From contig NC_088303.1 of the NCBI RefSeq assembly GCF_032854445.1, positions 31,257,501 to 31,321,500 of the forward strand: a stretch of 64,000 nucleotides of DNA. The letters are read 5' to 3'. Position 1 is the first letter of the stretch; every line of letters begins with the position of its first letter. The notes under the pieces were generated by a model. It was not told the DNA's origin and did not search any database. It worked only from the letters and a program-made list of their open reading frames with translations. The stretch comes from Liolophura sinensis (Eukaryota; Mollusca; Polyplacophora; Chitonida; Chitonidae). Positions 52,201-61,200 of this stretch are shown here, piece after piece. The position numbers and the translations under genes are program-made.

Positions 52201-55200
52201 CATTTGTATACATGTGCGATGTTGCCGTCTTTCTAATCGTCACTCGCATTTAAGTAGCAATCTCCATAACATCAAAAGTCTAAAGCAGAAAAAAAACTAT
52301 TTGACCCTTTAACCATATGTCAAATTCAGCAGTATTATTTCCATGCGTAGTAAATTCCAGAAAACTGACAGGTAGAACGTGGCACTTGTTGTAGAAGCGG
52401 ATTAGTAGTGTGATTCTCAATACCCCAGCTACCCAGATGATGTAATATGCAAACCAAGGGAAAAACATCTTTCACCTTTCTGACTTTGGCTAAATGCTAA
52501 TTATCGTACCCTTACGTGGAAAGGTCTCTCAGCAACCTGCAGGTGGTCATGGGCTTTGTCCAGTTTCCTTCGCCATAAAGTTTGTCGCCGTCGTATAAGT
52601 GAAATGTTCTTGAGTACGGCGCAAAACACCAATCAAATAAATAAATAAATCAATTCTCCTACCTTGTAACCTATTCTTCCATTCTCTAGAAGAGAGAAGA
52701 CAGCTGCTCCTGCACCACTCGTGCTGGCGGATTCCAGAGAAAGGCTCCCGGAGAGCGTCGCCTGGTAAGCTGCAAACAACAGTGTAACACTTAGGAACGT
52801 ACACCAAATGGATCTTCAGACACACGCTCTTCACTTAAGCCCAAGGCATTTCCGGCCTGTTCTACCCGACAGTTGGGAGCACTGTCAACCAATTAGGGAC
52901 CTGGTCCCAAAATCATAAAGCGATCGTAGATTTAAGTCAAAATTTCAAATCACATTAAAATTGTTCTTTATGTTACGAGGTCAATATTTTGTTTCTGGGT
53001 AATTCTGGGTAAGTTATAGTCCAACAAATTTCAGCTTGAATACTTGTACTTCCTCGACCCTTTACACGACTAGATATGATTGGGAACAACTGGGAATTCA
53101 TTACACAAAGAACCTGCCAGATCAAAAGTAACCAAAGTTTGGGATGCGTTTTCGGTTATTAGAGGGGCGGGAGCAGGATTCGAACATGAGACCTCATTGA
53201 TCAAGGGCCTAATTGTGGCAGCGAGGAAACCTGCGCCCTGAATTTCAGACAAGCCTATTATAAGAAGTAATTACAAGAAAATTAGGATACTTCCTAACAA
53301 ATGAAATCAGTTGAGTATTATATATTACTTGAACACGACTGTCTTGGCATGACAGATCCTTTGAGAACATCCCCAGCTTCGCTGATCACTCGCACTGTTA
53401 GTTTTCCCCGGGCTAACTTCTTCGCTTCACCTCTGGTGATTTTCTCCCACACACCATCGACCACGCCCTGAAACCGATGAAATTCCTGTGTTGTAATAAC
53501 CCAACAATAACATCAGCATTTACATGTAACGGGATATAGTTCGTGTAATGTGAAATTCCTCTTCTCAACGTGAATTCAATTCAAAATGATAGACTCGTGT
53601 TCACGCGTATGTAACGATAACCTGCAAATCTCGCTCTAAAGAGTGATTTCGCCTTACATGACTGATACGTTCATGTAACTAACTTTCTGTAGAAGTGAAA
53701 CAAACCTCTGATTTTAGTAAGATGGAATCAGTTTTCGAACTATTGAACATATAAACACATATAAGTATATAATTACCTCTGGCGTCACAGCCCGCGGCGT
53801 TCGCTCCAGGACATGCCGCCCTTTATTTATAGAAAGTAACACCTGACGCGCATAATCTATTTACAAAAAAAAATACATAGGAGAAACAAATCAAATGGGA
53901 TTATTTTCAAAACTGACTTTCAAACATTGACGAATACTACCTCTAAAAAGGCATAAATGCACCCTAATACAACATTGCCATGCTATATACATCATATATC
54001 TATTTTCAGGTAGGATTTCGGTACCGTCCTTTATTTTTGAAGATTCAAAGCATGAGTACCGTTTAGAGATATATCCAGTATCTACGCTAGCCCACGAAGT
54101 TTCTTTTGATGAAATTGTTCAGAATCATGCTGTGCTTGAAGTAGCTTTAATTTAGCTATATACAATAAACTACCATTTTCGGGTAGAAGCCCTTCAATGT
54201 AGACCCGGTAGTGGACTCGTTTTTGCTTGTGGTGGTAGGTCAGCAGCATGGCGGCACCAGCACCACTCTTCTTGGACGGGTTTAGCAAAGTGATGAATGT
54301 CTCTGTCAGAACATAAAGAATATATATATATTTTTTATTAATTATAATTCTTTGAACAACAGATTAAAAATCCTGGAATACACTTACATTTACGAGGTAC
54401 CACATGCATATTGGTAATCAATGATAATGGTAGCATCCCTATTGGCCCTATTTCCCTATTTCCTATAACCCTAGACTTGAGAATTATACAGTCTCAGAAT
54501 GTTTCGAGTTTGGACCGTTTTTCAGTCGACAAATATACTTCCTGTATTTCATTTTCAAGCGTTTTCTCCAGGAAGTCTATGGAAGTCATAAGAGCTTATG
54601 TTAATCGTCCAGAGCATGTAATGTCGTGAAAACTGACTTAATTCCACCTAAAAGTGTGATCTCTACAGCTATGCATCCTATTAAATCAATCAGCTAAGTG
54701 TACTTTGGTACAGTGATCAGTAAATCCAGTGGCTTGTCGATACAAGAATAAACTATTTCATCAGAAAGCACTTGTCTGCGTGGGTGGTTTGGCTGGTAGC
54801 TATTTATAAAATGTACCAACTAGCAACAAACAGTCCCTTTTTCAAACCAAGTCGTTTCGCCCTGGGTGCTAACGCTCTACAACCGACTGGGATTTTCCAG
54901 AAGTTCTGTCGGGCAATCCTTAGTTCTCGTCTTGTTGTTCTTGCCTTTGTCGTGACAGAAGTAGCGAGTGCTTGCGTGAACCACCGTTTTGTCACGAGAT
55001 CGACTTAAGCCGCTTTCAGCCATCACGCCGCCCATTGACTTGGTTCGCCTAGAGTCTCAAAGGAATGTTGGCAATGTAGCCCGAACCTCATGTGAGTAAC
55101 GTCGCTAACAAATACGTCTTCGTTTTGATACTCGGATCCGCAAGAGGCGGCTACGGAATTTTTGCCACCAGACCAGTAGTAATTGCTGCACAATGCTCAC

Positions 55201-58200
55201 TTGACACCTGCAAATCCGCCGAATTAGCATGGATATGATTCCACAGACGGTCAGAGCGAAGGCGACAAGATCGGGTTGAGAGGCCGATTTGCGGACGCCT
55301 GAGGTAGTTAACTGGCTAACCCTAGTTAACTCCCCAACCATCTTTCTATACATACCATCAGTCTCAGATTCCTCCGGCAGAATCCACCCAGCCACCTCGC
55401 CTTTCTGACGATGTGCTGTCGTCAAGACGACAGAAATATAGCCCCGACTCAGGAAATCTTTATATATTGACGCCAGCTTGGGCCAAACTCCGCATACCTG
55501 AAAACCATCCATTAAACCAAATTAAAATTTTTATTGCCGTTTTCAACAATGAAATAGCGCCTACTTTACCTGCAATTAAAGCCAAAATGTCTGATTTAAT
55601 TGTTCCTAAATAAACAGTCTTGTGCAAATTAACATGGATAAGACGGGGACCATCTCAGTGGTGAGGTCATTCACAGCACTGACTAGTTGTGAGAGTTAAC
55701 ATCTTGATGATCTGACCCATTTTTTGTTTGGGGCTAAATTTTATTCTCGTAATAATTTCGCTGATATGTATACTTCTCTTTATCAAAGCCAGACACCAGT
55801 TAAAGAAAATGTTCAGTGCGGTATCACTGAAATGTTACACTAAAGTCACTACTATATAGCGACAATGTGTCAGCCATTGCTTGAGATATTCTATCATTGT
55901 TCGTCCCTTCCTGGTTTCCTCCTACCATCATGCTGGCCGCTGTCGTACAAGTGAAATATTCTTAGATGTGGCGCAAAACACCAATCATATAAGTAAATAA
56001 ATAGATAAATAAATGTTCGTCACCGAACGAAGACGTACAATGTGATGGCTAAGATGTTTTATGCATAAGTGACATGAAAATCTTACCATATGTTTATCGT
56101 CCGCCCTGGGATGAATTTTCTGTTCGTGTAAAACAGTGCCATCTCGTTCAACGAAGCGAATATATCTTAACTGCCGCATCCTGAAAGTAATACATGTCAC
56201 CATGAGGTTGAATAAATACATTTCAGTCATATTTGTCATATATCACAAACCTGCCTCTTTTAGATTTCTTACATGCTGTGGATAAGTAAGATTTGATTTA
56301 CATCATGAATTGGTTACACACGTCGCATTCAGCGCAGACGTTTTGAGTTCAGAAGGGAAAGATTTTATTTTCCTGGGATTCTTAAAAAGGTTACATGTAA
56401 AATTCTCACCTGCTGTACGATATGGAAAACCTCAGGGTGTTTTTCTCCACAAAGAATCTACCCCAAGCCACGCCTCTTGTGGAAACTCCAGATCGGACAT
56501 GCTTACCCACTAACAAAGCCTTAAATTCTAAATATAAACAAACAAATTTATGGCAGCATTCCAGAAAAAGTTTGAACGAAGGATGACTAGCCTATATGAT
56601 TGTCTTATATAGTCTTAACTAGGTATAAGTTAACAAAACTGAACGGAAACAAACGATTACAAATTTTGCTTGACATATACGGAACGCATATAAATGCTTG
56701 GAAATGATGCGGTCATACAACGCCGAAAACAGAAGAAATCAAATTAATTCAAAAATTTATCGTGTTAGGAAATATTTCAGCAGTCAATCTTGCGACAAAT
56801 ACTGAAAAGTCATAATGTTTCTTTCATGAAAGAACAAAAGCGCAAATCCAATCAAATTTCTGCTATTATTTCAAAATTGCCCAAAACATTACATTTAGCA
56901 AAATATCAGCCTCGTGTTGCCGTTCAAAATTAGTAAAAGCTCTTAAAGCGTATAAAACGCGTCAAATAACGTTTTAAAACTTTAGAATCATTTTAACACT
57001 ATAAATAGTACAGGTGCACGTGTGATATTTAGTAACACATAATTTGAGCTATTCCTGGTGAATACAGAATTTAGGTTACTGGTTAGTGAATATGGATTTT
57101 TGCCCAAAATCTCCCGTATAGCCATTTTTTTTAACTGTATTAGAATTCTTTGGGAAAATGTAAGCATTCCTTGCGAAGAAATGAGGATCAGTGTAGAAAG
57201 AGTTGCCAGATTTACCTGAGAATCGAGCCCTCCCTCTCACATCCCCTTGGACCGTAGCATCCTTATCCAGGGGGGAGAGCTTCGTCCCCTTAAACACATC
57301 TTCAAAATCTGCCCCTGTGTAGAGAAGAAAGATTGAAGCGTATTTCCACGATTCCGTTCAGAATCAGGTGTTACTGGTAGAACACATCAATGGAGAGTCA
57401 AATACACTAACACTCAAAAAATTAATCTGTTACTTATAACAGAACTTCTGTAGTCTGAGTGATACTAGAATATATTTTGTTATAACATAGTACTGTTATA
57501 TTCAACATAATATCCATTTAGTCTAACAGAACCTTTACGTTGAATTAATGGAACCTGTGTTATTTTAGCAGAATAATCTGCTGCAATAACAGAATACATT
57601 TTAGCATCACTCTGACAGGCTTCCTGTTAAAACAGATTCATTTTTTTACTGTATATATCTTAAATATGTGCGATATAAAAGGGCCCACGAAAAACAAACA
57701 CATAGTATCAATGAAAATATACCAGAGATTCTTGCAATAGAACATAAATAAGAGGAAGAAAACAGGCGAATTGAAAAGCATAAAGTACATGTAAGTATAA
57801 AAGAAGTATATTTGTATAAACAGTGCATGTATGTCTCCAATAAAAATATGCGATTCAGAACAGAAAAGAAAAATAGATCAAATCGAATCAACAGGTTCAA
57901 CATGTAAACGGAACACGTCATTTGTTTCCGCCATTAGGGTTTCATATAATAGAGGTCTGAACATTTTAAAACTGAAATATTTGACAACACTCAAGATGGT
58001 GGACCTTACATTTATGTAAATGTACTTCAAATTAGGCAGAGTATGTCAACGTTTGTTTACTTAGGCTTGGGGAAGAGTGTAAGCTAGATTTGGCCTATTG
58101 GATAAAGAGCATGGACTGAATACTACTCACTCAATAATATTTTACTTATAGCATTTTGGTGGGAGAATTACTGACAGAGACCAGGGGAAACATACGCCCA

Positions 58201-61200
58201 CACATGTTGCTGGCAGACCTTCCCGCGTACGACTAGATAGGAATCTAGCATGAGCTGTCCTTACACACAGCGGTGGCATTGTTGAGAGGTTTTGGGTAGT
58301 TTGCTGCTCTAGAATGCTAACCACCTGGCTACAGAGGGGCCTCATTGACATAATAAAACACATTAATTGTTGTCAATGCCCCGGTTTACGTCAAAAGGTC
58401 TTGGTCTTAACGTCAAAAGAACTTTTAAAAATAGTAACTTACCTTTCTTATTTTAATGCTAATATTTGTCTTAGGTGTTCATAACAAAATTGCATTTAAG
58501 TTTAGGGATAATATAAATAAGTTAACACAAAATCATGGGGTTGGATATAAGAAATATTAGGGCGTAATGGCTCTGTCATAGGTACACAGTTATATTATAT
58601 CTACGTAAAAGAATACAGATTACATGGATTGATTTCTCACTTTACGGAGCTGCAGGTGTTCTGGTAAGGGCAACAAAACAAACGTTTGTTTCCGGTTACT
58701 TTATACCTAACATTATTAAGTTGTTTTACAGGTTAATCATGCGCACAGGCCCATTAACCGAAACTGTTACAAAATTTCCGGTATTTATCATTATACGTGC
58801 GCGGAATACATTTCTCAGAGGACATGCTCATAAAAACAAAAGCCACTGCCTCTTACTAAAAAAGTGTTATGGTATTATCAAGCACAATATCGAGTCCAAT
58901 GGCAACAAATACGCCGTAAAATGAATGTACACAAGCATCACCTTGGTTAATTTGGTTTCTCTTGTAAGATCTCTTAAGTCGATTCTTCGTGGGCAACAAG
59001 AAAAATAAGTTTAAATGGGGAGTAAACAAAAACCAGTGGCATAGGGCAAAAGAAAATTGAAATTAAACAAATAAATAGCTTGAGCTGGGATAAAAGGCGT
59101 GGTTGCAAGTCAGGCGATGAAGCGATTCGGATGGTTCCCGAACTTTGCCGACACTGAGAAGCTGAGAAGCTCATAAGCACGTGGGAGAGCGATTAAACGC
59201 CGAACCCAATCTGCTCTCACATAAATCCTTCTGCACCTTGCCCCAGCTTCCGGGCAACCAAGTACGTCTTTAGACTACGCCTGATCGACAGCAAGGTGTT
59301 AAAGGGCATGCAACGCGGCCGTCAAGTAGTTCGAACTATAGGTTACTTTGTTTACCCCTATAAGTAAACCGTGAACAGAGAAGGGTAGGGTCGGTCTATA
59401 TATAGGTTAAACATGTGTCTGAAATCAACACTACGTTCACCTTATTAAATCATTGGCTGTTTAATTTATGTTCACACAGCTAACACGAGCGCATTGATTT
59501 TCCTTGCTATTTATGTAGTAAGTTTGTCAGTCTCAACCTCAAAAATATATATTTCCATACCACCAACTCGCACTTTCCTTTACAACATAACAAAAACTGA
59601 GCATGACCATTTTTTGTTGTTGTTCTTGTTGTTGAACTGTGGTTGCTGCAAGTGAAGTCTTAGTATTTGTCACCCTGATAACCTCCAGAAAGGTGGGTAG
59701 TAACATTAGGCAAAAAGTTTCCAGTTACATCCAAAACAGACAAAATTCTGATATATTTTAAATATGTGCAAAATTGCAGAGCAGAAATTTATAGTGCATC
59801 AAGAACCTAAAATGTCTGTGTGGCAGTATTATCCTATTAGTGCTCCTTCATTCTTCAGTTCGGAGGAAAATCTTCGACTCAACTGCTCGAACTGTGCATG
59901 TGTAACCTTCAGGTGTAAGGCTGAAGAATCATGTGTTATTAACAAAAAGTGGAATGCCTGTCTCTGGGGTGCCGCATGTGTCGTTTGAAGAAAGCAGGAA
60001 TGATCCATATAATGAGAAGGGTTTTAACTTCTTGTGCCGGGGTATTTCTGATGTCATAATTTACCAAAATATTATAAATGCTTTTGATAGAACTTACAAG
60101 AACAAGTGGCACTGGGTCAGTCGACACTAAAGTGAGAAGGCGACGCCAGAAGTATGTTCTGGCTGAAGAGACTATATCCGAGGTTTTGGCCCAAATGAAT
60201 TTTACTATTATTGTAGAGTAATAAAGCTCCTAAATTTTATAAAGCGGGTCGCATATCATTTTTAAACTTTAAAATCATGTTAACACTATAAATAATACAG
60301 GTATGGTCGAATCTGATATTGACTGAAAGGCAATAATATGAGCTACGAAAACTATCTTACAGGTATATATACAAATGATTTTCAAAACAAAGTCTGTAGT
60401 AAGGGGATATTTCCCTAACACGCAATAAGCGTCAGTTCGCCATACGGTGCAGTGAAAACGTTGGTGTCGGCGGCTGTGATGTTACGTTTCCTTCAGTGAG
60501 AAACAGCTGCGCTGCGGTTAACACGTGTACATAACACTAACTCCATATCTCATATATTGCCCAATTCACCATACCATGTCACAAACTCCCGAATGGTTGG
60601 CCAATTTATATATGCATCTTTCTCGTGAAAAGGCTTACTGACAGTTACAAGGTGTGTGGCAGAGCGTTAATCTCCCTGATTCCCTGACACCCCGACCCCT
60701 CCTGCCCGCACTCAACCCCACAGCTATTTCTGTGGTCAGGAAACCAGCTCTGCATTCCCTGGGGACAATAGTCGCTGTATTTGATACGGCTAATAGGCTT
60801 TGTTGCTTACTTTTCACACGAACCACGTGCCCGACCCAGACCCAGAGCATTTCTCGAGCCACAGGCTGTCGACTCAACACGGCGCTGCTACAAAATAGTG
60901 CGCTGTCTGTGGAAGGCCCTAGTGGCCACAATTTCTTCATTTGAATCACGTATTCCAATAGGCCAAGACAAAACCAGATGAAAATAGTCAATCGACAACG
61001 TGTATATTTTCTACCTTTTCTTCTCATACATTTAATTTTATAGCCTGAATGTTTTTAAGACCAAAAACGGAACAAAACAACTTTTTCAACGTGTATATTT
61101 CAAAATTCGTCCTTTATAATTTTCAAGATGAGAATAAAGTTTTGTAGCAACTCGACATGCATTGTTTGCAACAAGACAAATCACATGGCCATAATGGGGT

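Noticed and set aside
54772-55008. Overlapping open frames on both strands in chordin intron 5
   Set aside because: No recognisable family on either strand; GC-richer patch, probably chance.
60635-61027. 130-codon ORF as an independent gene in the chordin intron
   Set aside because: No domain, plus-strand frames of similar length overlap it, and the GC-richer composition alone can explain long frames. Only a weak alternative-exon reading is kept.
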